Assembly: GCF_016545825.1 (NCBI RefSeq)
Contig: NC_052614.1
Location: 27,739,669 to 27,803,668, forward strand
From: Eucalyptus grandis
Lineage: Eukaryota; Streptophyta; Magnoliopsida; Myrtales; Myrtaceae
Length of the DNA: 64,000 nucleotides
Direction of reading: 5' to 3'
Position numbers and translations under genes: made by a program. Within the stretch, counting starts at the first letter, position 1. Every line of letters begins with the position of its first letter. Below are positions 32,448 through 43,690 of this stretch, piece by piece. The notes under the pieces were generated by a model. That model was not told the origin of the DNA. It ran no database searches and worked only from the letters and a program-made list of their open reading frames with translations.

Positions 32448-35400
32448 ATGAATCCGCATTCGAGCAGCAGCGACCACATCACGTTCGCCAAGAGGAGGAA
32501 TTCGCTGATGAAGAAGGCCAAGGATCTATCGCAACTCTGCGATGCCGAGGTCGGAATCATCATCTTCTCCTGCACTGGACAGCTCTATGAGTACTCGAGC
32601 TCGAGGTCAGTGTGCATCAATAGATTCGACTCGCCTTGTCTCCCTCTCCCTTCCTCGCACATGCGCGCCCGCACACCCGCACGGGCACGCACGAATCATG
32701 ATACGTGTGCATGTGCTTCTTCTTCTTGCAGCTTTAGCAGCCACTCTGGCGCAACTTTTTCTTCCATGTCGGATTGATTTCTGAGATGACGACGCTGCTT
32801 CGACTTACACCTAGTTTTAGAGTTAAGCATCACTATCGGTTCAACTTTTTGAGTTTCTTTGTTATGTCTTCTCTCGTGTCACTAAAGCTTCATATGTTCA
32901 GTTCAGTTCAAACTTACTAAACTGATTATTCATTGCTTCAACTGTCTGCGAGCTGAATTTCAACACTGTTGTGACTCTTGTTTTTAGTTCAACTTTTGCC
33001 CTAAATTTTCCTTTTCCTTCTCCTATGAATCAACCAAGTAAGTAACCGTCTAAAATCAACAAATCTTTTATATGCCTCAAGAGCATCAAATACCGTCTCC
33101 CATTCTTGATTACATCAATCTTTATGATATAGATCTCTTGGAGTGACTCTTGTTTGTGTTCAGCATGGACTCAGTCATCGAACGCTACAACAATCTGAAG
33201 CGGGAGGCCCAACCGGAACTGGATCAGCCAACCGTTGATGCCAAGGTACGTCACATAAACATCCTAGCCTTCGACACTATCACAGGAGAACACACATTGA
33301 TGTTAAATTAGTTATCTGGGAATTTCTTCTAATTACTGTTTGCAGGTCTTAGAAGAAGAGATAGCAAACTTGAACCGTCAACTCCAAGGTCTGCAAGAGT
33401 ACCACAGGTACATCAGTGTCACAATTTAAGAGCTTCCTACAGTAGTGTGTATGCAAGTATCCTCGTAGTCAAATACCAATTCTGTATCTGCGAAGTAGAA
33501 AGGAGTGAATGAATTAAAGTCGAGAGGCATTTGGATAAGTGCAAAGTCTTTATTCTTGTCAAGAACTAAGTCTGCCCAATTAAGGTACAATTTAGTGTTT
33601 TGACTTTCAACTTCTTGGAACATTTCTCTTTAATTTTCTAAGACTATAGTGCTCCCATTTATGTTCATACTCTCATCAACTTAATTTCTACCACTCTAAT
33701 TTTTTGGTGCTTTTTTCACTCACTACAATTCTCTCAAATGTTCACTTTTTTCAACTCTAGGCTTACATGGACTAATAATAGTAGTTCCTCATCCATACTT
33801 ATGACTCGGTACCATACTTCAGCATGCTTTTAATTGGAGACTCTTCTTAAAGCCTCAAAAATCTCTTCTTCTTTTTCACGTTCTCAATTCCCATGCACAT
33901 ATATTTGGTTTGAACTTATCAATTATTAGGCATTAGATATATCTCCGACTCCAGATCACTTGTGTATGAGCCTCAAATTAGTACAACATATTGTAAAATC
34001 ATGCAAGCATGTGTAAGGCTTGACCAGAGAGGACAATATCGAGCAAGCAACAGACTTGAGTGGGGCTGCCTTCAGGGGTAATAGAGCCAGGATGAGAATG
34101 TTAGGCATCAATATGTTCCTCATATCCCATCGCACATGTCTTGGTTGTTATCCACGGTCTCATACTACTTCAAATTAGTTTGACAAGTTTCAAAACCAAA
34201 AGCAAACAATGTCAGGCAAGTGACTGAACTGAGTTGGGCTGTCTTATAGACTTTGATCACTTTCTAACACTCCTTATCATTTCTATAGAGCATAAAATGT
34301 AGTTTCAAACAATGTTCTTTCCTCTGGAGAAATTTAAATATATGCTTCTCAGTTGGCGTTTTTGAGATGTGACCAAATCTTTCACCATTGCAACATTAAT
34401 CTTTGATACAAATCCTTCAATCCTCCCCTGGTCTGTCTCCATTTGCATAAATGCCCTTCTTGTTGTGTTCCTGCCTGTCTACTATCAATAGAAAAGTAAA
34501 ATGTGTTTTCTCAGTAGCTGTGATCCTTTGAACATAAATCCAAATCGTCAACCATCTTCACCTTCTTCCCTAGAATCAGCTTCACTCTGGTTGAACACCA
34601 GTTTATATGGCTCTATTTGAAGCTTCACTCAGGTTGGTTGACCTGAGTTGGGCTATCTTCAATTGTGTTAGAGATAATTATGAGATTCTCCACACCTTTC
34701 TTGATTGTGCATGTATGTCCCTTGATTGTGCACATCCCTAATGTATTTGTCGAAGCCAAGATGAGTCTACGGTGCTTAAGTTTTTTGATTTGTTTGTTTG
34801 GTTATTATATAGGAAGAAATCCATAATCAAGTTTGGTCTTCTTTTTTTTTTAATTTAACCAGAGTCTTCTATAGAAACATATATGGCATGGCTCATATTA
34901 TGATGCGGATGATGTGTAAATGCAAACCATCTTCTTTGATAAAAAATTATAGTATGAGCAGTTACACATAAGGAGGCTATTTGAGTACTTGCAGGCAACT
35001 AATGGGTGAAGACCTCTCTGGCTTGAGTGTGAAGGATATACAGAATTTGGAGAACCAATTAGAAATGAGCTTATCGACTATCCGCCTTCAGAAGGTACTT
35101 TTGGACATAGTATTATCATCCCATTTATGTTAAACAACGAATTATGCATTTAATCATCTCATGTTATACTGTGATTCAGGAGCAAATTATGATGGATCAA
35201 ATAAATGAGCTCCATCGCAAGGTCTTACTTTGGCTATAGATCCCAGTTATTCTTTCTCCTAGTTCAACCGTAAGTCAGCTAATACTGGATTAATTTACTG
35301 CAGAGAAACCTCGTTCATCAAGAAAATATAGAGCTGCAAGAGAAGGTAAATCTTATTGACAAAGAAAATTCAGAATTCCTGGAGGTGTCTTTTTTTTTTT

Positions 35401-36128
35401 TGGGGGAGGGGTGGGGGTTGGAGGTGGGTGTCAAACTGGGGAAGATGTTGATTATGTATGTGCAGATACACACAACTTGGGCACGCAGACGGACATTCTC
35501 TGATTGTTTCGAATGTTTTTACGTTACCGGGTTCTCATCTTATAAATGAGGATATTTGTTTCAAATGAGATACTTACACAAAGTTGACAGCATGTGCCGA
35601 CATTTAGCTGGTCTTTGCATAAGCAAATATGTTTCTTGATGTGGAGTGAACTATATATTAAGCCTATCTTCCTATCTTGACAGGATGAATCATACTGGCT
35701 GTATTAGTGATTATTTTTTCTTGGTCTAAGCAGTTTTTAGTGAATATTATGAACTAGGTTTTCACTATATTTTTTTTGGCGGTCACCTTAACATTTTTCA
35801 GTGTCAGATCCACAGGGAAGGGAGTTCTAGTAGTGAGGCCAACAGATTTCATGTATCATATGGCATTAACACCGGAGATGATACAGATATACCAATTCCT
35901 TCCCCTTCGAGACGGCCCTCGCGTCGAAATAGGAGCGCAACTCCTCCGGTGACCACAGAATTGGCGTGAGTTGTTTACTCCTTTACACTTCCAACGTACA
36001 AGCCCTGAATACTTTTTACGCCTTACTTCTGTCGATATTCTTCAAGAAGACATTAAGTCGAAAATCCTTTTGACAGGTTACGATTATCTCGACCAAGCGA
36101 CTTCACGACTTTAGATGATAATGAGTAG
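32448..36128 (+). CDS. MIKC MADS-box gene 1, AGL17/ANR1-like, degenerate N-terminus
   Basis: Exons read by splice sites and phase: 32448-32605, 33164-33245, 33346-33407, 34995-35094, 35180-35221, 35304-35384, 35802-35965, 36077-36128, giving 246 residues. The MADS part reads [20 protein letters not shown] and [14 protein letters not shown]; the I region [10 protein letters not shown]; the K box runs from [13 protein letters not shown] to [19 protein letters not shown], with [20 protein letters not shown] pointing to the AGL17/ANR1/OsMADS23 group. It would be a nuclear DNA-binding dimer. Oddity: the first residues of the MADS domain are scrambled. In-frame text upstream ([10 protein letters not shown]) vaguely matches GRGKI, but there is no ATG between the TGA at 32382 and 32448, the RR pair is gone and spacing is two residues long. 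The only start would skip the DNA-contacting arm. It is either a decaying gene or one with altered DNA binding. Confidence 0.8.
33408..34994 (+). other. Large intron 3 of MADS gene 1
   Basis: 1587 bp between a GTACAT donor and a TTGCAG acceptor. The position is that of a long regulatory intron in many MIKC genes. A motif close to TGAGTTGGGCTGTCTT occurs three times, near 34055, 34228 and 34640. No transposon was recognised. Confidence 0.7.
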
Positions 36129-36926
36129 CCTCTGTGCTCCCTCGAGATTAAAGCACTGATTGCTGCCAGTTTTGATATGAGCAAGCAGATCTTTAATTTC
36201 ACTTCAACGGCCAGACAAAACCTAAGGTTTTTGCAAGAGATTCATACTAAGATTCACTGTATCGATTTTATGTCCCAATTGCTTGTAAACAGATGATTAC
36301 CTTAAAAAGAATCTGGGCCAATAGTTTAATTCCAAGGTTAATGAATCCGAAGATCCAGTTTCCAACTATCTATTTTTTTCTCTCATGGTAAAAGATATAA
36401 AATTGCAGTCGGAGTCGCAAGTGAAGGGAGCGAATGAGTTTCCCAAGATACAAGGAGATGGTCAGTAGAATGACCCGGTTGCCTTCATTTCAACCATAAA
36501 CTTTGATCAAGCAGTTCGTTCTTTTCTTTTCTTTTCCTTTCTAGAATAACGCACATTGATCTATGTTTTTTTTTTTTTTTAATTTCCATAATCCTACAAT
36601 TAAATTTGGTGGGTAAGTTCTATCATATGACTCGGATTTACGAGTATGTTACATGGTTATTTTCTGATAGATCATCGATCAATATCTGGCTTGATTGGAG
36701 CATTTAGTGCCTCTTCAATTTCGTAAGGTGGACCTTGAGAAATGGATCTATTCGCATCCCACTATTCACTTTATACGAGAACACTTACGGAATTTAACAA
36801 GAAACTTCATCCTTTTCGGAGAGTTCTAATGCATGTGAGGCATACCAAAAGATCAAAATATGTATAACTACACATGCCATTTGGTTATTAATTATTGTTA
36901 TGGATACACTTACCCTTTTTTCCTTT
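36129..36926. other. 3' region of MADS gene 1 and spacer
   Basis: Presumed 3' UTR followed by AT-rich spacer. No further exon could be supported. AATAAA-like words occur but none is clearly a poly(A) signal. Confidence 0.5.
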
Positions 36927-37175
36927 TTAGAGAGCCAAAAGATGATCTTTCATGTATAATCTTGCATAATCTCGAATGTTATCAATTCCAACACGTAGAC
37001 CAAATAATACGATGCAAGCAAAAGTTCCTAGATTCATGGAGATATAGAACAGCATATAAGTTATCATGCTTGCATATCCACCATTTGAGTCTCCAACAAT
37101 TATTCCAATAATTATATATCCGATTTGACCTATGAACGAATATGCAAGCATACTTTTCATGCTTGTTTGAGTCCA
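36927..37175 (-). pseudogene. ndhB: Plastid ndhB fragment inserted in nuclear DNA
   Basis: The minus strand reads [20 protein letters not shown], then [20 protein letters not shown] and [13 protein letters not shown], ending [17 protein letters not shown]. This is an internal part of NAD(P)H dehydrogenase subunit 2, a plastid-encoded thylakoid protein. About 80 residues of roughly 500 are present, with no start or stop of the gene, so it is a nuclear insert of plastid DNA (NUPT). About eight residues differ from the sequence I remember as typical, consistent with an old insert. Sequence up to 37340 may also be part of the insert but was not recognised. Confidence 0.88.
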
Positions 37176-37365
37176 AAAAAAGAGGAGAATGCACATTTGC
37201 TTGTTCAATATACAAATATAGAAAGGTACATCTTTGGCAATTTCTTAAATACATGAGAAAATTGAAATTTCGATGCATTAGATTATTCGTAATTTTTATT
37301 CATGGAATTACGAACAATTTATTGAACATGGTTATTAAATGTATTTGATCAATACTCCATTACCA

Positions 37366-37366
<1 letters not shown>

Positions 37367-37408
<42 letters not shown>
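37367..37408. repeat. (AAT)n microsatellite
   Basis: About 14 units of AAT. Confidence 0.95.
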
Positions 37409-37409
<1 letters not shown>

Positions 37410-37539
37410 GGAATAGTATATGCAATGAAAAGTTATAAATTGTTACATCAAACTTTAATATCGTTCTTATTATATAACAGTAAAAACGCTTAAGCATTGA
37501 CCGGGACGTGGTCATTTACCCTCTAGTAACAATTCTCTA

Positions 37540-38420
37540 ACTCGATTGATACAAAGCAATCCAAAATTATTTGTGTGGACCCCTAAATATTGGCAACCGA
37601 TTCATCATTTGTTAATTGTTAGGCCTGCCCGGCCTCTTTTCCTTTTTCTTCTCCCCCTCCTGGGCCGGGCCCAGCCCATTTTCTTTTCCGGTTTCGGCCC
37701 GCTCTATTCCCCTTTTGGTTTTCTTCTTCCTCTCACGCCCTTCACACGAGAGACGGAGAGAGCAGAAGACGACGACGTACAGAGCAACAGGGCCAGAGAG
37801 AAGGCGTCGACCAAGGCTGGCGGTCGGGGGGCAAGCCGGCACGGCGAGCTGGCGGAGGCAGGCGCCATGCGCGCCTGCCGGGGGAGCTTAAAAGGGGAAG
37901 GTCGGAGAGAGAAGTCCGGGGATTTTTTGGTACCCGAACTTTGGGTGAGAGGAGGCCCACCCGAGTGTCGGCCGCCGCCGCCGCCGCCGGCTGACCAGGC
38001 GGAGGCCGAGCCCTCGGCCTGGGGCGGCTAGGGCGGTGCGCCCTCGGCCGGACTGAGGCGAGCGTCGTCTCTGTCGCGGCGCGGTTGCAGGAGGGGGGAC
38101 CGCGAACCGGGTCAGTCAGGCCGGGGCCGGGTCGGGCCTGGTTGGCGGGTCTGGTAGGCCCGGGCTCGTTGCGCATGGGCCGGCTCATTTTTTTAGGCTA
38201 GCCTAAATTTGTCATGGTGGATTTAGTGTGTGTGCGTTTCATTTGGGCTTAGTGGGTTTAGGTTTGGTCTGGGCTTGAATAGGATAGTGGGCCAGGCTGA
38301 CTTCATTGAGGGTTTTAGGGGGTTTGGGCTTGCTCGGACTGGGCTCACGTGCTAAGCCCAGACTGACTGAGGGCCTGGGGCCCTGAGACCCCAGACGGCG
38401 GAACCGGGTCCCTACTTTCG
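37540..38420. other. GC-rich block, possibly an LTR fragment
   Basis: An abrupt GC-rich island with GGCCGGGCCCAGCCC, a (GCC)n run near 37973-37990 and many GGGCC/GGCCC words, flanked by AT-rich DNA. Long frames are present on both strands with no domain. A similar texture (GC-rich leader followed by AT-rich tail with GGGCTT words) is found in the solo LTR at 12697-16057, so a piece of a long LTR is the favoured reading; termini were not found. Confidence 0.4.
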
Positions 38421-39312
38421 GAAAATTTTATACTTTCTAAAAATTAGGATAAAGCTTTAAAAATAGTTTTTGAGTAGTTTTCGCTTAAAATGCGTGAATA
38501 TCCTTGATCAAAAAATTGTGTTCAAAATTGAACAAGTTCCTATTATTTTATAAATAAGGTTTGAATGTTCTTAAAGGCTAATGTTAGGTTGCTTTTTGCA
38601 CATTTCGATTTCGATTATCACTTTATTGCGCACTTTTCGATACATTAATTGTGGTTTCTCTTTAGCCTCATTTAGGAATGGGATTTTTCTTGACAAAAAC
38701 GATTGAATATGTCCAAAAAGCTAGATATATCTATTGTATGGATACATACAATGTACAGAGTGGAAATTAGTAGCATACCAATTGAATATCAACAGTGTAC
38801 TGGAAAGTTAGGTATCAGTAACTACGGATATAAGCAAAACACATACAACCTTTGACAAAAAAAATTTCAAACTTCAAGATTATTAATGGCTTTGTGATCC
38901 AATATGGATTCCTAATTCGAAAGATTTTGATTTTCCATTAGTCTTAAATATTATATTCCCAAAAATATTCAATCATGAGAGATACCTTGATTGATTATAA
39001 AGGCAAGATTCTCCCCATAGCTTAGGCACTTCAATTTTGGGAACCAAGATTTGATTTTATGGATAACCAAATCTATGATGGTTCTCATTTGTCAACCTCG
39101 ACAACTACCCAAACTTCTCAACAATTGTCCAATGGCTAGATTGGAGATTGATCCTCTTAAAACTTGTTCAACAGGAAGCTTGAATGGGAGGAGTATGAAA
39201 GAAGACCAAGGCGCTAAAAAGAGATATCAAGATTTCATTATTCGATATTTTGAGAGAGCTTTACATCATTTTCCATTGTTTTCTATGAGCTTAATATTGT
39301 AATCTTTTGAGA
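38421..39312. other. Spacer with one unassigned short frame
   Basis: Contains the frame 39051-39302, 83 residues, with no recognised domain. Because it lies just upstream of a possible copia-type LTR it may be a retroelement remnant; I could not identify it. Confidence 0.35.
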
Positions 39313-39722
39313 AGTGTTGGCAGAACTATAATTAGTACTTAGGTGAGAGATAGTGAGACCTATATATATGCTTGGATATAAGTAGCACCGGTCTTTGAGG
39401 AAAAGGGCTTGAGTATAAGCATCGTAATATAACTTTTCAACTATTGATTAGTGAAATTCAGGATATTAGTCTGAAATAGTGACTGTAGATTTATACTAAG
39501 CTGAACCATATGCATTGTTCTCTATTTCTCTAATAATATTCATTTATTATCGGATCGAAACATTGCACTGCACTGCTTGATTTAACTAGAATATGCTTAA
39601 ATCAACACTCTGTTTCACTTGATAATTTTTATATCAATCTAGGCATCTTTAAATCTGTAATATATTTTCAAGATTTATTAAAATCACCTATTCACCTTCT
39701 TAGATGATTATGTTAGTTAACA
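39313..39722 (+). mobile_element. Possible diverged copia LTR, copy 4
   Basis: Starts TGTTGGCAGAACT and near its end carries CACCTATTCACCTTCTTAGAT, the same end motif as the solo LTRs at 2590 and 41977, followed by TTAACA. A purine run GAGAAG precedes it. No clean target repeat was found, so limits are tentative. Confidence 0.45.
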
Positions 39723-41971
39723 TCAAGAGAAAGCGAGAAAGCGAGCCTTTGACAGAGAAGAAATTGTCTGAGAAACATTTCATATAATTTAATTAGATAT
39801 TTCCACGACGGATACAATTCCCTGCTCAAGGAACCACGTGAATTCGGTGGGACCACCAATCAGATCACTCAATTTTTCCAGGGTTTAGTTTAGGATTAGT
39901 CCGTTAACGTGCTTGGAAAAAACGTTGCAGTTTACCAAGTTAATACTCTGGGCCGGCTTATTACATCGTGGCCCAATGTCCATCATAGACATGGCCTCAT
40001 TGACATACGCCGCAATCAAGTCCACAAGAATTTTGTCACTACTTGGACAACCCTTTAATTTTCCTTATTTAAATTCGGACATAATTACTTTACCAATATT
40101 ATATCCATAGCACTTAACACGTCCTTCTTCTTTTTTCTGCCCGCCCGAGCGGATCATGAGAAAAGCACATAAAGACATGGACGGGACAGAGATCGAGATG
40201 CCGCCTATTCTATTAAATACTAAGCACATCTAGAATAATGCGCTGACAAATGAATAGATGAATAAAAGGACACAGAACTAGTCAAATGCGTGATGATTAA
40301 CGAAATATTCCACGATGTGTTCACACTTGATATTTTATGCTAATCATCTATGGTTGCGACTTGAATCTCTTCGATAATCCTAGCAACCATGTTGTCCTCC
40401 TTGAATGATTGCTAAGAGGTTCCACAAGCATGTGGATCGGAAAAATTTGATGATGGGTCGCTCATCATATTCATGAACAAGTCAAACCCTAATGATGTTA
40501 TCGGTTCTATCGTGTAAACTTTAATTTGGTACTCGCAAAAGATAGTGGTAATATTACATGCATGCACATTTTATTAGAAGTCCCTTTCCTATGCTATAGT
40601 TTATAAAGGCCACTTTCTAATTTGTTATTGGTTTCACTTAGATGCGCAATTTAATAAATGCAAAATGCTTGCCTTCTGTCTCTCATTTGTGCTGGTTTAA
40701 TGTAGTTGTGGTGGATACTACTTCAATTCTAATGAAGCTTGCATCAATTAAGAGTACTTAGTTTCTTTTCCATGGAAATGATGCAATAATCTTGGACTCT
40801 CTCAACTATAACTCATTGCATGAGTTTACTCTACCTTCTAGAAATGAATCGATATTATTGGACGCTATTTTAAAATTGTTTCTTGTTGTGATTTGTATCT
40901 AAATCATTTTTATATCATCCATCTTTTATTAAAATTCATGATTCAAGCATGTGTATTAACTTTTCTCACGATTCTTTTTAATTCGATTTGTGGAGTTTGA
41001 TAGCCTACACCATGACGTTCATAATAAGCTCAAAACAGTTGCTCCTTGTTCCTTTATAGAGGTCGTTCTATGTTTGAAGTAGGAACCCCAAAAGGATAGG
41101 CTTATGCATCCTGATCTTAGATATTGCATCAAGAATTGAAAGATATTGATGTATTTTTAAAACCTCTAATTGTGCCGCCGCCATAAAATTACGTAACTCG
41201 GATATATCTCATTTTTTATATGCTTTTCTTGGTTATCTAAAATCAAATTTAGAGTAGACTATAAAGCTAAATTATGGTCGCAAGAAAGATTTAAATCAGT
41301 ATATATTCTTTCGATTTTCTTGTATTAAGAATACCGTTAGCCAATTTATTTTACATAGAACATATTGTTAGCGATTAATTAGCTTTAACTGAAGAAATAT
41401 ATTTTTATCCATGACTTGAGAATTACAAGTTTACTTTTGACCATATGCAGTACAAGATCGTTAATATATGGTGCAGAGCAAGAAAATATCTTCTTGTAGA
41501 ACCAAGCTCACATCTCCCCCAAGTAGAATCAACTAACCATTCGTCTTTCCATTTTTTAACATATATAAGCCACACAACTGTTAAATCACGGTACCAAATT
41601 TAACACATACATTATCCATTGGCCATATTATGCACTGCACGGTTTGTTTTATTGGATTAAGTATATGTCCATTGAGAACCTATGATAGGAACTTTTTCAT
41701 AATTAACTACATGAATCAATTGCTGAAAACAGGTGTCGAAGAAATGGACTTAGACCGGGGTAAGTGGATCTTAGTTCTCATATAAACAGACACCTCTCTT
41801 TATCCCTCTTTGCCCTATCCGAATGGTTTGTTGCACAATCACAATGAAATATAGAATAAACGTGAGAAAGAGAATTTGAGACACAATGATTTATTTTGAT
41901 TCACCCTTAAATTAAAGCTACACCCATAAGCAAATTCTGTTATAATTAGCACTTTACACCAATCTATTGTA
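39723..41971. other. Spacer upstream of the copia remains
   Basis: AT-rich sequence without a supported gene. The frame at 39913-40110 shows no family features. The last few hundred bases (from about 41750) are probably the outer part of the copia LTR that is split by the solo LTR at 41977. Confidence 0.45.
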
Positions 41972-41976
41972 CTTCA

Positions 41977-42878
41977 TGTTGGAGAAATCTTTCCAGAATA
42001 TTTTGAAGCTGACAAAACATTTCTATCAGTCTAGTCTGAATATCGATAATTTAAAGTCTCAAGACTTTGTAATCTCAAGACTCAAGACTCAAGACTCAAG
42101 ACTCAAGACTCAAAATTATTCTCACTGACAGTCTTTCTAATCCAGTGGCGAAGGATATCTGAAGCCGAAGTATATGGTTGGGGATTCGATCCAATCCTCT
42201 AGAAAAGATCCCTTGGTTGGATAATCACTTCGGATTTTTTGATTCTTATCTAAGAACAATTAAAGATCCGATGGTCGACGAAACATTCTTGGAATGTTCT
42301 ATTCTTGAAACCAAAATCCGATTGTATGGGCGAACGAGTTGATGGGCTATCATCGATTCCTTAAATAGCTCGGATGATCTTCTTAATTGATTCCGTCCAA
42401 CGGGTAGATTGGAGGAATTCCTTTGGTAAGTGCCAACGGCTATGATGGCATAAAGGAGTATAAAAGGAAGACGTTCTAGTTGTTTTAAGTGTGTGATCGA
42501 TAGAAAAATTCCAGTCGAAGAACCTTGATTGTTAGTCGATACGGTTCGAGCGAAATTGTATACACAGAGAGTGTTTATACTTGGTGATACCTTGAGCGAG
42601 TGTAGTAGATCATCTACATCGAGAAATCAAGGAAGATCAACACCGTAACATCTCTTTGTTCATAGTGGAATCCAGCCAATCGGCTGTCGGTGCGAAAGAG
42701 TGGACGTAGGCTTGAATCAAGCCGAACCACTATAAACCTCGTGTTTAATTCTCTCTTTCCTTTACTCAGTCTTACGATTGATTTTTTAATACTTCATCTG
42801 TCTAAGTATTGTGCAATCTTCAAGAAAATTTTCATAAACCTATTCACCCCCCTCTAGGTACTCGTACTAGCATTATCA
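41977..42878 (+). mobile_element. Solo LTR of a Ty1/copia family, copy 2
   Basis: 902 bp, begins TGTTGGAGAAATC and ends CTAGCATTATCA, with a perfect 5-bp target repeat CTTCA at 41972-41976 and 42879-42883. It matches 2590-3510 along its whole length in the opposite orientation, including the heptamer array (CAAGACT units, 42069-42113) and CACCCCCCTCTAGGTACT near the end. It lies inside the LTR of another, minus-strand copia element. Confidence 0.9.
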
Positions 42879-42883
42879 CTTCA

Positions 42884-43215
42884 TTATGATGGAAACATAA
42901 GAATTTGAGTGAGCCTTTCGTACCATTCTATCAATGGGAAGTAGGAATCACACCCCAACACTTTCCCACTTGGCAAATACTCCACATGCTTCTTTAGACA
43001 TAACACAATTATACATCATCTAAACTTTTCTACATTTATTGCCTTGGTAAAAGAAAACTGCACTATTCACTTGTGCATCAATTTTTTTTAGCACTATAAC
43101 CTTATGTTCCACTTTCTCATGGATGAAGTGATATTATATGTTGATGTGCTTTGTTTTTGTACAAAAGCCAAGATTCTTCTCAGCTCTCTGACTGTGGGGA
43201 CCCGTTCCATCATAT
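42884..43215 (-). pseudogene. 3' end of another copia element: RNase H tail and LTR start
   Basis: Minus-strand text reads KNLGFCTKTKHINI, then YHFIHEKVEHKV and KKIDAQVNSA, the end of a copia RNase H domain (family KHIDIxYHFIRE). Further along, a purine-rich CAAGTGGGAAAG leads to TGTTGGGGTGTGATTCC, a plausible LTR start at about 42962. The LTR then continues across and beyond the solo LTR at 41977-42878. The rest of the element is absent. Confidence 0.75.
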
Positions 43216-43690
43216 CGATGGAGAGTATAAACCACACTCTAACATCATCCAAAAAAGCCTTGAAATAATGGGCTTTGTTATAACTAATCCCGTTTCATTA
43301 AAAAAAAACTTGCGAATATTAAAATGATTTACGTTGCCTCTAAGTTCTTCCCCCCTCATCGTGGACCCCCATCAAATGGCAGCCCTACTTACGGAGAACT
43401 GCACCTTGAAGGGGCCATTTTCAAGACGACCGACGACTTTCTTCAATCTCCAATCCTGTGACGCCATCCATTTAAAACCCTAACCAAGAAGGCGTAAGTC
43501 GTACTGATCTGTTGTCTTCTTCTGTTTCTGGAAGTTTATAATCACAAGGGTTGTCAGAGAAACGCCGTTCTTCGCCATCATCTTTCATTTCAGCCAGTTT
43601 TTCATCATTTTTTCTGATCCTTTCTTGAAAAAAAGAACCATCATCCTTTTTGATCTAGAAAGATCTGCTCACAAGTGGTGAGAAGCGAAG
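43216..43690 (+). other. Upstream region and 5' UTR of MADS gene 2
   Basis: Holds TTTAAAACCCTAA near 43471, a possible TATA-like element, and a pyrimidine-rich leader up to the ATG at 43691. GAAG ATG G gives a reasonable start context. Nothing else recognised. Confidence 0.5.

Noticed and set aside
32381..32590. 69-residue frame overlapping MADS exon 1
   Set aside because: It is in another frame from the MADS domain, begins with a non-ATG codon and shows no family features; the KRRN...CDAE frame is the coding one.
36927..37208. Functional NADH dehydrogenase gene
   Set aside because: Only an internal piece of ndhB is present, without start, end or plastid neighbours; it is a nuclear insert.
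37546..38188. Overlapping frames of 91 to 161 codons on both strands
   Set aside because: GC-rich shadow frames full of Arg, Pro and Gly without domain or splice support.
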